From a virus: DNA of 45,390 nucleotides. Every line of letters begins with the position of its first letter. Within the stretch, counting starts at the first letter, position 1. Below the pieces are notes generated by a model. It was not told where the DNA came from, made no database searches, and was given only the letters and a program-made list of their open reading frames with translations. The stretch covers positions 1 to 45,390 of the IMG/VR virus record IMGVR_UViG_3300025108_000105; one strand, given 5' to 3'. Positions 7,175 through 16,051 of this stretch are shown here, one piece after another. Made by a program: the position numbers and the translations under genes.

Positions 7175-7500
7175 AAACCTGTAAAACTTGCCGATACTTT
7201 GATCCCAGTGAAACTGAGTCAGAACTATTCGGTAACCCGCGAGGATACTGCCGCAGATACCCTAAAGCTGTACTTAAGTCTGAAGGAAGGTGGTGCGGAG
7301 AATGGAAGGAACAAACTAACACGTACAACTCATATGATCGTGGGTACGCTGATGCTACGAATGATGCGCGTGATGAGTACGCAGTGGACATGGACATAGA
7401 GCGTGGTGTTGCGTATGACCGTGGCTTTGCTGAAGGTAAAGATGAAGGTTATAAGGCTGGAAGTTCGGTCCTCTTTGCTTCTGAGTATAATAAGCTTTAA
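7171..7500 (+). CDS. Cys-rich small protein, 109 aa
   Basis: The N-terminal ~48 residues carry four to five cysteines (KTCKTCRYFDP, GYCRRYP, RWCGEWK), a pattern of a small zinc or iron-sulfur binding knuckle. The rest is an acidic region with two RGYA/RGFAEG repeats, probably helical. It is coupled to thyX by ATGA. The N-terminus resembles small phage Cys-rich proteins of unknown role; a link to nucleotide metabolism is suggested only by position. Confidence 0.7.
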   Translation: MKTCKTCRYFDPSETESELFGNPRGYCRRYPKAVLKSEGRWCGEWKEQTNTYNSYDRGYADATNDARDEYAVDMDIERGVAYDRGFAEGKDEGYKAGSSVLFASEYNKL

Positions 7501-7688
7501 AAGGGACTAGATAAATGAAAACTCCAAGACTTGTAGAGGACTTTCCAAAAAGAGGAAATCACGTCGGAGACTTAATCAAACTCCCCAGTGGACAAGTGTA
7601 TGAGTGGATTGAGTACAAACGATGGCAACGAAACAAAGGAAAAGAGGGCCAATGACACAAGATGAACTGAAAGGAACTAGATAAATGA
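7501..7688 (+). promoter_or_regulatory. Duplicated translation-start module GGRACTAGATAAATGA
   Basis: The sequence before two consecutive genes is nearly the same: GGGACTAGATAAATGA (7503-7518) and GGAACTAGATAAATGA (7673-7688), both preceded by AAAG. The second copy encodes the end of a 10-codon open frame (7652-7684, MTQDELKGTR) whose TAA directly abuts the glutaredoxin ATG, so it may act as a coupling leader peptide. This looks like duplication of a gene-plus-leader unit. Confidence 0.6.
7515..7655 (+). CDS. Small basic protein, 46 aa
   Basis: Begins MKTPRLVEDFPKRGNHVGDL and ends KRWQRNKGKEGQ, basic overall. Its start uses the duplicated leader. The stop overlaps the start of a 10-codon frame leading into the glutaredoxin gene. 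No family recognised; the LIKLPSGQVYEWIEYKRW core looks like a small beta-hairpin. Confidence 0.55.
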   Translation: MKTPRLVEDFPKRGNHVGDLIKLPSGQVYEWIEYKRWQRNKGKEGQ

Positions 7689-7942
7689 GAGTAGTAGTGT
7701 ATGGGGCTAGTTGGTGTGAACCCTGTCAGAAGGTAAAGGAGGAACTAGATACAGCAGAGATACCTTATGTATTCAGAGACATTGATAGTAGCCCTGTGTT
7801 CAAGAACTACACCCTAGAGGTGCATGGGACTATACCTTTGGTTCAGCTAGAGGCTAACAATGGAAATTGGGTAACTATTGGAGGTTATGACGACACAAAA
7901 GAGTTTCTAGATATTATCAACTTCGTAGTTTCAGAAGTATAA
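7685..7942 (+). CDS. Glutaredoxin/NrdH-like thiol reductant
   Basis: 85 residues with the active site CEPC (SWCEPCQKVK, residues 9-18), TIPLVQL (the cis-Pro strand) and GGYDDTKEF before the last helix, all in glutaredoxin order. It most likely re-reduces the class II ribonucleotide reductase encoded 1.6 kb upstream. It is the last gene of the rightward operon; the bidirectional terminator starts six bases after its stop. Confidence 0.9.
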   Translation: MRVVVYGASWCEPCQKVKEELDTAEIPYVFRDIDSSPVFKNYTLEVHGTIPLVQLEANNGNWVTIGGYDDTKEFLDIINFVVSEV

Positions 7943-7947
7943 ACGAA

Positions 7948-7997
7948 AAAAGCCCCCCTTCAGGTTTCCACTTAAGGATTCCCGAAGGGGGGCTTTT
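7948..7997. terminator. Strong bidirectional intrinsic terminator
   Basis: A perfect 14-bp stem, AAAAGCCCCCCTTC (7948-7961) with GAAGGGGGGCTTTT (7984-7997), and a 22-nt loop. The A-run on one side and T-run on the other make it work on both strands. It lies exactly where the rightward operon (ending 7942) and the leftward structural/lysis operon (ending 8004) meet. Confidence 0.95.
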
Positions 7998-8003
7998 GTG
8001 ATT

Positions 8004-8360
8004 CTAACGCCTTCTTAGACGCCTAATATAAGTGTGTGGTGTATCTGTTACCCAACCGATAACGAACAGTAGAATACCTGCAATCCAGACCCACAAGGGT
8101 AACTGGTAGTTATTAACAGTCTCGTTACTTTGGTCTATCGTATCAACCCTAGACTTAGGTCTTAAAGATACGGTTGGTGCCACAGTAGTATTAGTCCCAA
8201 CAGTCTGGTTATTAGTTTTACCTATCTGTGTGTTAGCAGCTACGTTAGTCCCACCTCCTGTCAGAAAACTAAGTGGACTCTTGCCACAACCTGACATAAA
8301 CATTAAGACTAGTAGCAGTGATAAGAGAAGTAGTCTTCCCTCATAAACCTGCCTTAGCAT
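8004..8360 (-). CDS. Probable unimolecular spanin (u-spanin) lipoprotein
   Basis: 118 residues. The N-terminus (LLLLSLLLVLMFMSGC) is a lipoprotein signal with Cys as the modified residue; a Thr/Asn-rich middle follows; residues ~88-106 (LPLWVWIAGILLFVIGWVT) form a C-terminal membrane span with a basic tail. An outer-membrane lipid anchor plus an inner-membrane C-terminal span is the architecture of T1 gp11-type u-spanins, which fuse the two membranes in the last step of lysis. It is the final gene of the lysis cassette. Assignment rests on topology, not on sequence similarity. The lipobox is slightly atypical (Met at -3). Confidence 0.7.
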   Translation of the reverse strand: MLRQVYEGRLLLLSLLLVLMFMSGCGKSPLSFLTGGGTNVAANTQIGKTNNQTVGTNTTVAPTVSLRPKSRVDTIDQSNETVNNYQLPLWVWIAGILLFVIGWVTDTPHTYIRRLRRR

Positions 8361-8377
8361 ACCCCTTTGCCTCCAAG

Positions 8378-8635
8378 TTAATCTTCCTTACTAGTAAAAA
8401 GAAGAATGAAAACTGAAGTATTAAATATAAACCAAATGTAGTTTGCAAACTCCCTACCCCATTCGTACCCTAGAATCCAAGCGGTAGTCCAATTTGTCTG
8501 TGCAAAAAGGTAGCTAAACACTATAACGAAACTTAGAACATTTATAAAGCTGGTACTATAAACCAACCTTTTAGAGTAAATAACCAAAGTAATCAGAGCT
8601 AAAACCACTGTTATTGTGTCCAAGTATGTTGCCAA
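8378..8635 (-). CDS. Three-span membrane protein, holin candidate
   Basis: 85 residues with three hydrophobic segments at about 8-23 (ITVVLALITLVIYS), 29-45 (SFINVLSFVIVFSYLFA) and 62-80 (YIWFIFNTSVFILLF), a class I holin layout. It lies between a lysozyme upstream and a spanin-like gene downstream. It overlaps the 57-aa membrane gene by 25 bases. No sequence family recognised; holin role inferred from topology and context. Confidence 0.6.
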   Translation of the reverse strand: MATYLDTITVVLALITLVIYSKRLVYSTSFINVLSFVIVFSYLFAQTNWTTAWILGYEWGREFANYIWFIFNTSVFILLFTSKED

Positions 8636-8784
8636 TTACACTCTCCCACTTCGTTCTTATCTAAAGGTTTCTCTGCGCTAGAGTAAAAACTCCTAAGTTC
8701 AAGGTACACCGACATAGCTATAGTAAAAACTACCAGACCTGCAATAAGCCAACCTAAGTTACTCTTAATACGATCAACAGTCAC
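8611..8784 (-). CDS. Small membrane protein, 57 aa, in lysis cassette
   Basis: GTG start in a GTGA overlap with the stop of the upstream coiled-coil gene, so translation is probably coupled. One membrane span at about residues 11-27 (GWLIAGLVVFTIAMSVY), then a polar Cys-containing tail. The 3' end overlaps the three-span gene. It may be a holin partner or antiholin; unproven. Confidence 0.6.
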   Translation of the reverse strand: MTVDRIKSNLGWLIAGLVVFTIAMSVYLELRSFYSSAEKPLDKNEVGECNWQHTWTQ

Positions 8785-9017
8785 TGTCCAAGACCCCCCC
8801 TAATCACCCAAGCGAGTAAGGCTGAGATTAAACCCCCAACAACAAACAACCCTGTCCTATCTAAGAACTGTTGCTTTTTCTCTTCCCTCTTAGCCATAGC
8901 CTCTACAGTCTGGTTTAACAGAGCTATAGTGGTGTTCAGTTGGTTTAAGCTGTCTTCTAGGGTTTCATGCGATTCCTCTAAACGCAATATCCTACGGTCT
9001 AGATCATCAGAACTCAT
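8781..9017 (-). CDS. XhlA-like coiled-coil membrane protein (holin accessory)
   Basis: 78 residues: a heptad-patterned coiled coil at about 5-55 (LRLEESHETLEDSLNQLN onward), then a C-terminal span near 57-74 (GLFVVGGLISALLAWVI). This is the layout of the XhlA/haemolysin family found beside phage lysins. It lies just after the lysozyme gene and is coupled to the next small membrane gene. Confidence 0.7.
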   Translation of the reverse strand: MSSDDLDRRILRLEESHETLEDSLNQLNTTIALLNQTVEAMAKREEKKQQFLDRTGLFVVGGLISALLAWVIRGGLGQ

Positions 9018-9059
9018 AACATTGACCTACTAATACGTAAAACTTAAACTTGAACAACA

Positions 9060-9845
9060 TCATTTATAACCTTGACCCCACTTCTTTATACGCTCACGCG
9101 CAATCCATACAGTCATCAGTATACCGATGCCAGCGAAACCTAAGACAATGTACTGAGATAGGCTATCAAGAGCAGAGAATGCCGTTACAGCACTACCTAT
9201 AGACGCAAACATTGCACCAAAAGAAGCACGAAGAGTATTAGATTGGTGTATACCTCTAGAGGGACGTGTCTCAGGTTTAGGCGTAGGGTTTGGTTGCTTG
9301 TGCATAAGACTTAAAGCATCATCGTGAGATAGACTACGTGCTGGAGACCAGATCACCTTTCCACTGTCACTAACCTTCCAAACAGTAATAGGGTCTGTAG
9401 GGTAAATGCCATCCCTGAAAAGTACTTGCTCAGAAGTTCTTCGTGGGATGATCTCTGGTGGTTTAGTCCAGTTCATAATCTGTTGAGCAGCAAGTTCACG
9501 GTTACCACTATTTAGTGTCTTAATCCAAGTGGCTGTAGTTGCCCCTGTATTATATATGAACGAAACAAGAGCATCAAACTCATGTTGCTCAACATTAACC
9601 GTAATTGCCTTCTCTGCAAGAGCCTCATATTTCTTTATGTCTTCTCGAAATACATCAAACACAACTTGCAACTCAGCATCAAGGTCGGATGGCATCCCCT
9701 TTCCCATTAACTCAGGATTAGGTTCACCAGCCGATTTCGTGTGACCTATACCATAAGTCCACACATTCACTGAATCTAAATAAGGAGCAGGTACAATACC
9801 CTCATGCTGCATTAAAGCACAAATACCCTCATCACTTGTTCTCAT
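9060..9845 (-). CDS. GH24 phage lysozyme (endolysin) with C-terminal membrane segment
   Basis: 261 residues. The T4-lysozyme catalytic triad is spaced as expected: Glu15 (QHEG), Asp24 (YLDS) and Thr30 (WTYGIGHT). It cuts the glycan chain of peptidoglycan. The catalytic domain fills about residues 1-150; then comes a Pro-rich linker (PNPTPKPETRPSR) and a C-terminal hydrophobic span near 228-247 (YIVLGFAGIGILMTVWIA) with a basic end. There is no N-terminal signal, so export would depend on a holin, while the C-terminal span could hold it to the membrane until lysis. One-base overlap with the tail spike gene. Confidence 0.9.
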   Translation of the reverse strand: MRTSDEGICALMQHEGIVPAPYLDSVNVWTYGIGHTKSAGEPNPELMGKGMPSDLDAELQVVFDVFREDIKKYEALAEKAITVNVEQHEFDALVSFIYNTGATTATWIKTLNSGNRELAAQQIMNWTKPPEIIPRRTSEQVLFRDGIYPTDPITVWKVSDSGKVIWSPARSLSHDDALSLMHKQPNPTPKPETRPSRGIHQSNTLRASFGAMFASIGSAVTAFSALDSLSQYIVLGFAGIGILMTVWIARERIKKWGQGYK

Positions 9846-11581
9846 TATAAAATTTTCCCATAATCATCAGTCCCATCATTCCAAACTAATGCAGATTCTC
9901 CACCGGAAATTGTAACAATAGTTGTTGATTCTGCGCTGTCTTTGACGATTAGGTCATTAGAAGAGCCTGTGTTTGTGATTAGAAACTCTTTGCCCTGCGA
10001 AACAGATTTTGCTGGAAGAACAATCGACCTGTTCGTTGGGTCGCAGTCGATACTTTGAATGCGCGGGCTGTCAGCAGTTAATGTTAATTTTGCTGAAATC
10101 GTTTCAAGATTAACTGAACGAACAAAGTGACCGTCAACATCGTCGATATACAAAGCATTTTCATCATTGCTGATCTTAGTATCAATCGCCCCGAACGAAC
10201 AGCTTTGAATGCGAGTTGTTGTTGGATTGCCAGCTACCGAAATACCAATCGTTGAACTGGCTCCTGATGCTTCCTCAAAATAACAGTTCTCGATTTTAAT
10301 ACCGCTTGCAAAATTGTCGTTAGCGCGGATGTAAACTCCACGAGAATCTATGCTTGTGTGATTGTTACTAAGCATAGTGATGTTGCGCACGAATCCTTCG
10401 TTTGTGGAAGTGTCCAAGCCTACGTTGATCTGACCAGATACCGAACCCCCATTAAAGAAATTGCCAGCAACTAGAAAATTCTCTACACCCTGAGACATAC
10501 GAATTGACGAACTCATATCACCTTCGAAGTAGTTTCCCGTAATCGTTCCTGACTGAATTTGACCAACCAAATCAATTCCAACGTTGTTACTTTTAGTTTG
10601 TGACCCATGCAAATTAAACGATTGCCATCTTTGCTCTTGGTCAGGGGTGTAAGAGCCTTCAACCTTTAAGCCGGTACCCCACTCCCTCATGGTTGTGCTT
10701 TCAAAATTGTATATGCCAGCCATTTGTTCTTCGTTTAGTGTGAGTCGAATACCAATGCTGTCTGTTGCGCGGACGTTCTCGCTCTTAAATACAAACAGGT
10801 TCTTTGTACTAATTAAAAAACAAGTAAGAAAGTTGATACCCCGACCATCGCCAGTTGTTTGGTTGTCTACAAAAACATTCTCAATATTTATCTGCGGGGC
10901 ATTGTGAAACTGCACGACTGCGGAAGTAGTATTGCCAACAAAGCCCATATTTTCGACAGCTATACGTCGGGTTGTCGGATTATCTCCCGACTGTAGATCA
11001 TCAAATATGATGCCTTGAGTTGTAGCTTGGGTAAATTCTATAACCGAACCTTCCTCTTGGTTCTGACCTTTTTGCGAAGGAGCACTTTCACCAAAGACGC
11101 GAAAATGTTCACGAGTGCAGTTAATTGTAGATGAGACTATATAACGACCCTTGGGAAAGTATAGAGAACGACCATCTGATAGAGCGTCCATCGCATCTTG
11201 AATAGCCACAGTGTCATCCGTCACGCCATCGCCAGCAGCACCAAAGTCTTTGACCGATACAGTATCTTTAAGTTTTTCTTTGACGCTACGATCTACAGCT
11301 CCAGTTCCACCGTGATTGTAGTTTATATCGGTTGCATCGCTAGAAAAAACACCACTGCTGCTTGACTGATCTACTTCGAACAGTAAGAGCCAACCATCAT
11401 CCAACTCGTTACGAAACATCAATTTGCTGTTTGTTGTATCATACCAAAACTGATTTGGGTAGGTTGTAGTAGGTTCTGAATCACCAGAAGAGCTTGAAGC
11501 TATAGCAGCTAAAGCGTTATTTAAGTCTGACCTAGTAGAAGGAAATCCTTGGTTTGCTATGTTGAAATCGTGTTGAGACAT
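9845..11581 (-). CDS. Tail spike / receptor-binding protein with beta-helix domain
   Basis: 578 residues. Residues ~105-150 (VSVKDFGAAGDGVTDDT, LYFPKGRYIV) are the start of a pectate-lyase-like right-handed beta-helix, common in phage spikes that bind or degrade surface polysaccharides. The N-terminal ~100 residues (FWYDTTNSKLMFRN) form the particle-attachment part also seen in many tail fibres. It lies between the tail-tip gene and the lysozyme, the usual place for a host-recognition gene. Codon use looks different from its neighbours (fewer CTA/GTA codons, more GCG/CGA), suggesting recent exchange; not computed. Confidence 0.85.
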   Translation of the reverse strand: MSQHDFNIANQGFPSTRSDLNNALAAIASSSSGDSEPTTTYPNQFWYDTTNSKLMFRNELDDGWLLLFEVDQSSSSGVFSSDATDINYNHGGTGAVDRSVKEKLKDTVSVKDFGAAGDGVTDDTVAIQDAMDALSDGRSLYFPKGRYIVSSTINCTREHFRVFGESAPSQKGQNQEEGSVIEFTQATTQGIIFDDLQSGDNPTTRRIAVENMGFVGNTTSAVVQFHNAPQINIENVFVDNQTTGDGRGINFLTCFLISTKNLFVFKSENVRATDSIGIRLTLNEEQMAGIYNFESTTMREWGTGLKVEGSYTPDQEQRWQSFNLHGSQTKSNNVGIDLVGQIQSGTITGNYFEGDMSSSIRMSQGVENFLVAGNFFNGGSVSGQINVGLDTSTNEGFVRNITMLSNNHTSIDSRGVYIRANDNFASGIKIENCYFEEASGASSTIGISVAGNPTTTRIQSCSFGAIDTKISNDENALYIDDVDGHFVRSVNLETISAKLTLTADSPRIQSIDCDPTNRSIVLPAKSVSQGKEFLITNTGSSNDLIVKDSAESTTIVTISGGESALVWNDGTDDYGKIL

Positions 11582-14460
11582 TAACTTAGTTCCTTTCCGT
11601 AGCCCTTTGCCACGTAATCTAAAGTTACAGGGTTTGTACTTGCAGAAGTTCCATCAAGCACCTCTATAGTAAACCCTGTACGACTTTTGTCGGTTATGAC
11701 ATATCTTTCACCATCAGCTAAATTAGCTAAGGATAAACCTAAAGCGGGAGTGTCTTTAAATGCATTGGGAAATGTTACTACCTTGCTACCTGTAAATACT
11801 ATGTCCTGTTCAGACTCAGTTCTATCTGGCATATCTATTTCTGCTGATAGTTCCCTAACGGCGGGAGAAGATGCTTTAGATTTAGAGGTCATGATAACCC
11901 TAAATTCCATCGCCCTAGCAGAGATGTCAGCAACGATAAACTTTTGCCAATCTGACCAAGACGGTGTACCTAAAGGATCGTCGTCCGTGTGCCTTAGCTG
12001 AAAAAATGCTGAGGTTGTATCAAACTGATCAGGGTCTCCATCAAAGTTACCTTGTCGGTCATCAAAGTTACCTGTAGCACCGTCGAAGTCGTACACATAA
12101 TCTAAGTAATCCACTTTAAACTTAGGTCTTATTCTGCTTGTATACTTCTCACCTAGATCAATAGAACTAGCAAAATAGTATACTCCTGAAGATTCTACGT
12201 CACTAACACCTCCAGAACTACCACCATCAAAAAAACCTAGAGAGTCATCAAAGTCTCCTGTTGCGAGGTCAAACTCAGACTCCGTATCTAAAGCTAAGTA
12301 GTCACTTCCATCATCACTAATGACTACTACATTGGACTTTGTTCCTAAGAAGGAAGGGCTTTCAGTCAGTGTAACTATAACATTAAAATCTTCTATGTTG
12401 TTTGAGTCTACTAGAACCACAAAACTGGAAGGATTAATAGATAGCCCACCCACCTTATCTACAGCCTTAATAAAGTAAGTTCCAGTTTGTGCGGGTACTA
12501 CGACAGAATTTGCAGGTCTGGCCACCTTATCTACTAAGTCAACAGAGTTTGAGTAGGTAGCACCTGAAGTCTCTGACGAGTACCTTATCTTATAGTAAGA
12601 CAAGTCCAAGTCGGTTACGGGAGACCAAGTAAGATGCAGAGAGTTACCTACTACGTTACCTGAAAAGTCCTCTACATCTTGAGGAGGTATAGCAAAAACC
12701 TTAAAGTCTACTGTCTTGTTAGTCCATTTTCCGTGAACACCTAGTGTACTCACAGACCTTGCGCGAATGTCATATTTACCATCAGCTACAATTAAGATTT
12801 CATACAGACCTGATGAACCAGTACCTACGTTAGCCCAAGTAGATTCTGAACTAGGTTTAAACTGTACTATGTAGGATGTAGCAAACACGCTTGATGTTGT
12901 AATATCTACAGAGATAACACCTAACACTTGCTCGTTGATAACCCTAAGACTTTGCTCAGTGCTAAAACCTACAGGTATTTTGTATAAAGGATTAGGTAGG
13001 TTAGTGTTGTCCCTCTCGTATATGGAACCATCACTACGATCATTAAATACGCTAGAAGATATTTCTCTAAGTACCATCTCAACTTGTAGGTCTAGCCCAT
13101 TAACTAAACCAAAAGTCCAAGATGTCACTTCAAAAGGTTTATCCTCCCAACCAAACCTAGAGTTAGTAATATTTACGTTATCACCAACCTGTAACTGAAA
13201 GGCTCTCATACCAAAAGAAGCTGTGAAGGTAAGTTGTTGCCTGTTCCTCTCAAGAGCTACGTTGGCTATCCTCCTAGCTTCCTTAGAGTTATCTGTAAAA
13301 GGGAGAGCTAAGTCAATAACAGACTCTTGGCCGTTATCGGCAGATAGGAATGCAGAGTTAGAGACTTCTGGATAGTCTGTTATCTGCCAGTTACTCTCTG
13401 ACCCCCTAAACGTACCCTTAACTGTGTTGTAGTTATCTCTTCTAGAGTGCCTAGTGTTTACTGTCAGGTTACCTCTTAGGTCATCCTCATCTAATGAAAG
13501 TACAGGAGAAGTCCAGTAGGCGGGTTTCATTCTCCACTCACCTTGTGCATACCACAGTAAGCCACCCATAGAAGTTAGTAGGGTACTTATGGCATCGTAA
13601 GGAGTAGAGCCTGTAGTAAAGGAGCCGTTGCAAGTATACCTTGTTTTACCATTAGGTGTGTTAGTTCGGTCACATACATTTGCTGCTTCAATAACCTTGC
13701 TGTCATCTACATTTGAAGACTTCTCTCCAAGACCATAGGTTGTGTTAGTTAGGTAGTCCCTTAGACATAGTGCAGGGTTATCAGACCAAGAAGTTGAACC
13801 ATTTCTAGGATCGTATACTTTCTTACCCTTGATTGTTGCAGTTACTTCAGGTACACCGTTAGGGAATACGTCAGAATCAAAAGTGTATTTAATGTAGAGG
13901 TAAGACACTCCACGTAATCTATGTTTGTTTGTCCAACCTGAGATATTAGATACTAGGTCACTATCTGCGGATTGGTCAGGGGAGCCTAAGTGTTTCTTTA
14001 TTACTACATGACCTTCATATTCAGAGGGGGAGGTAACATTACCAGAACCATCTAATGTGACAACCTCATCATTTATATATATCTGGCTAAAGGATTGAAT
14101 CTCATGGCCTGTGAAAGCTATAACACGATGTAAGTATTCGTTTTCATCTCCAGTAGTACCATCAAAGATACGAACACCACCTGCCCTAACTTTACCGTAG
14201 ATAATCTGATGAGCTAGTGCGGAGCCTGTCTGAGTTACTTGGTAACCTCGACTTGTGGAGTCCCCTGAAGGAGCTTTAGGTTTAGGTGTTAAAGCATTAA
14301 GAGCTACACCGAGGGCTGTAGTTACTAGGAAGTGTCCAGCAGCAGCAGCAAATATCCCTCCACCAAAAAGAGTTGCCCCAATACCAACACCTGCAACGAC
14401 AGTTCCTGTAGCGACACCTACAGCCGTAGAAAGTAAGGCCATACCAACTGAGACAGCCAT
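11581..14460 (-). CDS. Tail tip / host-specificity protein J-like
   Basis: 959 residues. A Gly/Ala-rich hydrophobic N-terminus (1-55) is followed by a hub region with landmarks of J-like proteins: HQIIYGKVRAGGVRIFDGT, HEIQSFSQIYIND, and NPALCLRDYLTNTTYGLG. A fibronectin III-like segment follows (about 600-690, LHLTWSPVTDLDLSYYKIRYS). A duplicated F-D-x2-x-G-x-FD motif (EFDLATGDFDDSLGFFDGG and YDFDGATGNFDDRQGNFDG) lies near 740-820. It forms the tip of the tail and passes DNA through the cell envelope. It abuts the spike gene. Confidence 0.88.
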   Translation of the reverse strand: MAVSVGMALLSTAVGVATGTVVAGVGIGATLFGGGIFAAAAGHFLVTTALGVALNALTPKPKAPSGDSTSRGYQVTQTGSALAHQIIYGKVRAGGVRIFDGTTGDENEYLHRVIAFTGHEIQSFSQIYINDEVVTLDGSGNVTSPSEYEGHVVIKKHLGSPDQSADSDLVSNISGWTNKHRLRGVSYLYIKYTFDSDVFPNGVPEVTATIKGKKVYDPRNGSTSWSDNPALCLRDYLTNTTYGLGEKSSNVDDSKVIEAANVCDRTNTPNGKTRYTCNGSFTTGSTPYDAISTLLTSMGGLLWYAQGEWRMKPAYWTSPVLSLDEDDLRGNLTVNTRHSRRDNYNTVKGTFRGSESNWQITDYPEVSNSAFLSADNGQESVIDLALPFTDNSKEARRIANVALERNRQQLTFTASFGMRAFQLQVGDNVNITNSRFGWEDKPFEVTSWTFGLVNGLDLQVEMVLREISSSVFNDRSDGSIYERDNTNLPNPLYKIPVGFSTEQSLRVINEQVLGVISVDITTSSVFATSYIVQFKPSSESTWANVGTGSSGLYEILIVADGKYDIRARSVSTLGVHGKWTNKTVDFKVFAIPPQDVEDFSGNVVGNSLHLTWSPVTDLDLSYYKIRYSSETSGATYSNSVDLVDKVARPANSVVVPAQTGTYFIKAVDKVGGLSINPSSFVVLVDSNNIEDFNVIVTLTESPSFLGTKSNVVVISDDGSDYLALDTESEFDLATGDFDDSLGFFDGGSSGGVSDVESSGVYYFASSIDLGEKYTSRIRPKFKVDYLDYVYDFDGATGNFDDRQGNFDGDPDQFDTTSAFFQLRHTDDDPLGTPSWSDWQKFIVADISARAMEFRVIMTSKSKASSPAVRELSAEIDMPDRTESEQDIVFTGSKVVTFPNAFKDTPALGLSLANLADGERYVITDKSRTGFTIEVLDGTSASTNPVTLDYVAKGYGKELS

Positions 14461-14461
14461 A

Positions 14462-14893
14462 TCAAATATCCTTCTTGTAAGTTATCTCATCTAAAGAGTA
14501 ACCATTTTTTAACATGAATGCACCGAAACCTTCAGCCCTTACCCCAAGGAGAATTTGAGATACGCCATCTTCTTTAAGGTATCCCTCACACACAGACAGA
14601 AGTTTACGACCAACAAGCCCTCTATACTTAGGCAATACAAACCAACCAAGAGACTGAGCAGACAACGTATCCTTCTGAAAAGGTATAGGAGATTTAACGA
14701 AAGCTACATAACCAATAAGGTTGCCTTCAGACCTAGCCGTGATAAGAACTATATTACTCTCGTATAACAAGTAGGTTTCAACAGGGTCTACATATTCACC
14801 TGAAAAACCACCAGCAGTAACCTCCTCTTCAATCAGAGGCTTAATCTCATCTTGTATTAGGTAAAGGAACTCCTGTTGATACTTAATTTCCAA
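14462..14893 (-). CDS. GNAT-family acetyltransferase-like protein
   Basis: 143 residues. The pattern fits the GNAT fold: NLIGYVAFV, then LGWFVLPKYRGLVGRKLL (the Q/R-x-x-G-x-G/A acetyl-CoA loop), and GFGAFMLKNGYSL near the end. It lies between the tail-tip gene and the upstream tail assembly gene and overlaps the latter. GNAT genes appear at this tail-tip position in other marine siphophages; a role in modifying a tail protein or the host surface is possible but unproven. Confidence 0.75.
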   Translation of the reverse strand: MEIKYQQEFLYLIQDEIKPLIEEEVTAGGFSGEYVDPVETYLLYESNIVLITARSEGNLIGYVAFVKSPIPFQKDTLSAQSLGWFVLPKYRGLVGRKLLSVCEGYLKEDGVSQILLGVRAEGFGAFMLKNGYSLDEITYKKDI

Positions 14894-15446
14894 CTACTCT
14901 ACCCCAAACAATTTCTTTATCTTGTAGGTCTTCTACGAAGTCAAAGCCTCTATCACCACTATAGACAGACTTCTGGTAAGAGGAAGTAAACCTAGATACT
15001 CTAGGTCTCTCTAGATCAACTAACTTGTTCTCTAAGGTAAGGCTAATAGTACAAGTATTAGCAGTCTCCTCTATGTTCATCTGATCCATGTAGCCAGAGA
15101 ATATTTCAGATAGGCTAGCACCCCCGTTAAAAGTTCCAAAGTATATGTTAGCCTTACGACCTTGATAGGGTTCATTTAAGGCTAGAGATAGAACCTCAGC
15201 AGGTACACCACTTAAACTTATAGTGGCACCCTTGGCAGATATTTCTGTAGTCTCCTCTACAGCCTCTACCCCAAGCATAGTACCTGCACCATACCAACTG
15301 TTACCTTGGTAGTCTAGTTCACCTACACCTGTCCATAACCTTAGCGTTTTATTACCGTCAAATAGCATCTCTATAGCGAAAAAAGGCTGAAGAACTTCAT
15401 CGTCTAAACTATCTACAATAGCTGATGTTAAATCTCTTGTAGCCAT
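14883..15446 (-). CDS. Minor tail protein (baseplate/tail-tip assembly)
   Basis: 187 residues, beta-rich. The order LQPFFAIEMLFDG, LRLWTGVGELDYQGNSWYGAG, ISLSGVPAEVLSLAL, and TISLTLENKLVDLERPR matches the pattern of the DUF2163-like or HK97 gp17-like tail-tip proteins between distal tail and J protein. It overlaps the GNAT gene by 11 bases. Function by family pattern and position. Confidence 0.7.
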   Translation of the reverse strand: MATRDLTSAIVDSLDDEVLQPFFAIEMLFDGNKTLRLWTGVGELDYQGNSWYGAGTMLGVEAVEETTEISAKGATISLSGVPAEVLSLALNEPYQGRKANIYFGTFNGGASLSEIFSGYMDQMNIEETANTCTISLTLENKLVDLERPRVSRFTSSYQKSVYSGDRGFDFVEDLQDKEIVWGRVVGN

Positions 15447-15453
15447 CCTATAT

Positions 15454-16044
15454 TTACCCCATAATGTTTTCTATAGCCTCAAAGGATATACCATAAAAAC
15501 TTGCGTTGTTTATTGACCAAGAGGACATATTACTATTTAACCTAAAGACACCTTTAGGGTTTGTTAGCACAGCAGTACTAGATGAGTAGTCATCCCTAAG
15601 ACTAGGCCATATCTCTAAGCTGCCATCACCTGTCTGATCTACTAGAACTTGATGAAGTTTAGATGAAGAACCACTACCTAGTTGTATGTAGTCACCTGCT
15701 AGTAAGGAACCTGACATAGATACAGTTACGGTCTCATCACCCTCAGAACCCGATACACTACAAGAGGACACTGTACCTCTAGGAGTAGCGTAGTCAGGGT
15801 CTCCTAAGAGGAAGGTGCCAGTTTGACCCTTAAGGGCTACCAGCATGGCCTTCCACTCAGCAGCCTTATCCCTACGTACAGGGGGAATAGAAACTGAGGC
15901 TTCCCACCTCTGTCCTTTGTGGGCTATAACCTGTTGTTTGTAAGTAAAGGGAGACTGAGAGGTAAGGACAGCATTGACAGCCCTAAGTTCAACCTTCTCA
16001 ATCCCTATACTTGTAGGTGTAGATAGTGGGTAGCTTATAGCCAT
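15454..16044 (-). CDS. Minor tail protein (distal tail-like)
   Basis: 196 residues, beta-rich, directly downstream of the tape measure gene, where distal tail proteins normally lie. The pattern IEKVELRAVNAVLTSQSPFTY near the N-terminus and a long Ser/Gly-rich middle are visible, ending SWSINNASFYGISFEAIE. GTFLLGDPDYATPRG is a motif I associate with minor tail proteins of this type in alphaproteobacterial phages. Exact role uncertain. Confidence 0.65.
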   Translation of the reverse strand: MAISYPLSTPTSIGIEKVELRAVNAVLTSQSPFTYKQQVIAHKGQRWEASVSIPPVRRDKAAEWKAMLVALKGQTGTFLLGDPDYATPRGTVSSCSVSGSEGDETVTVSMSGSLLAGDYIQLGSGSSSKLHQVLVDQTGDGSLEIWPSLRDDYSSSTAVLTNPKGVFRLNSNMSSWSINNASFYGISFEAIENIMG

Positions 16045-16051
16045 GTTATCC

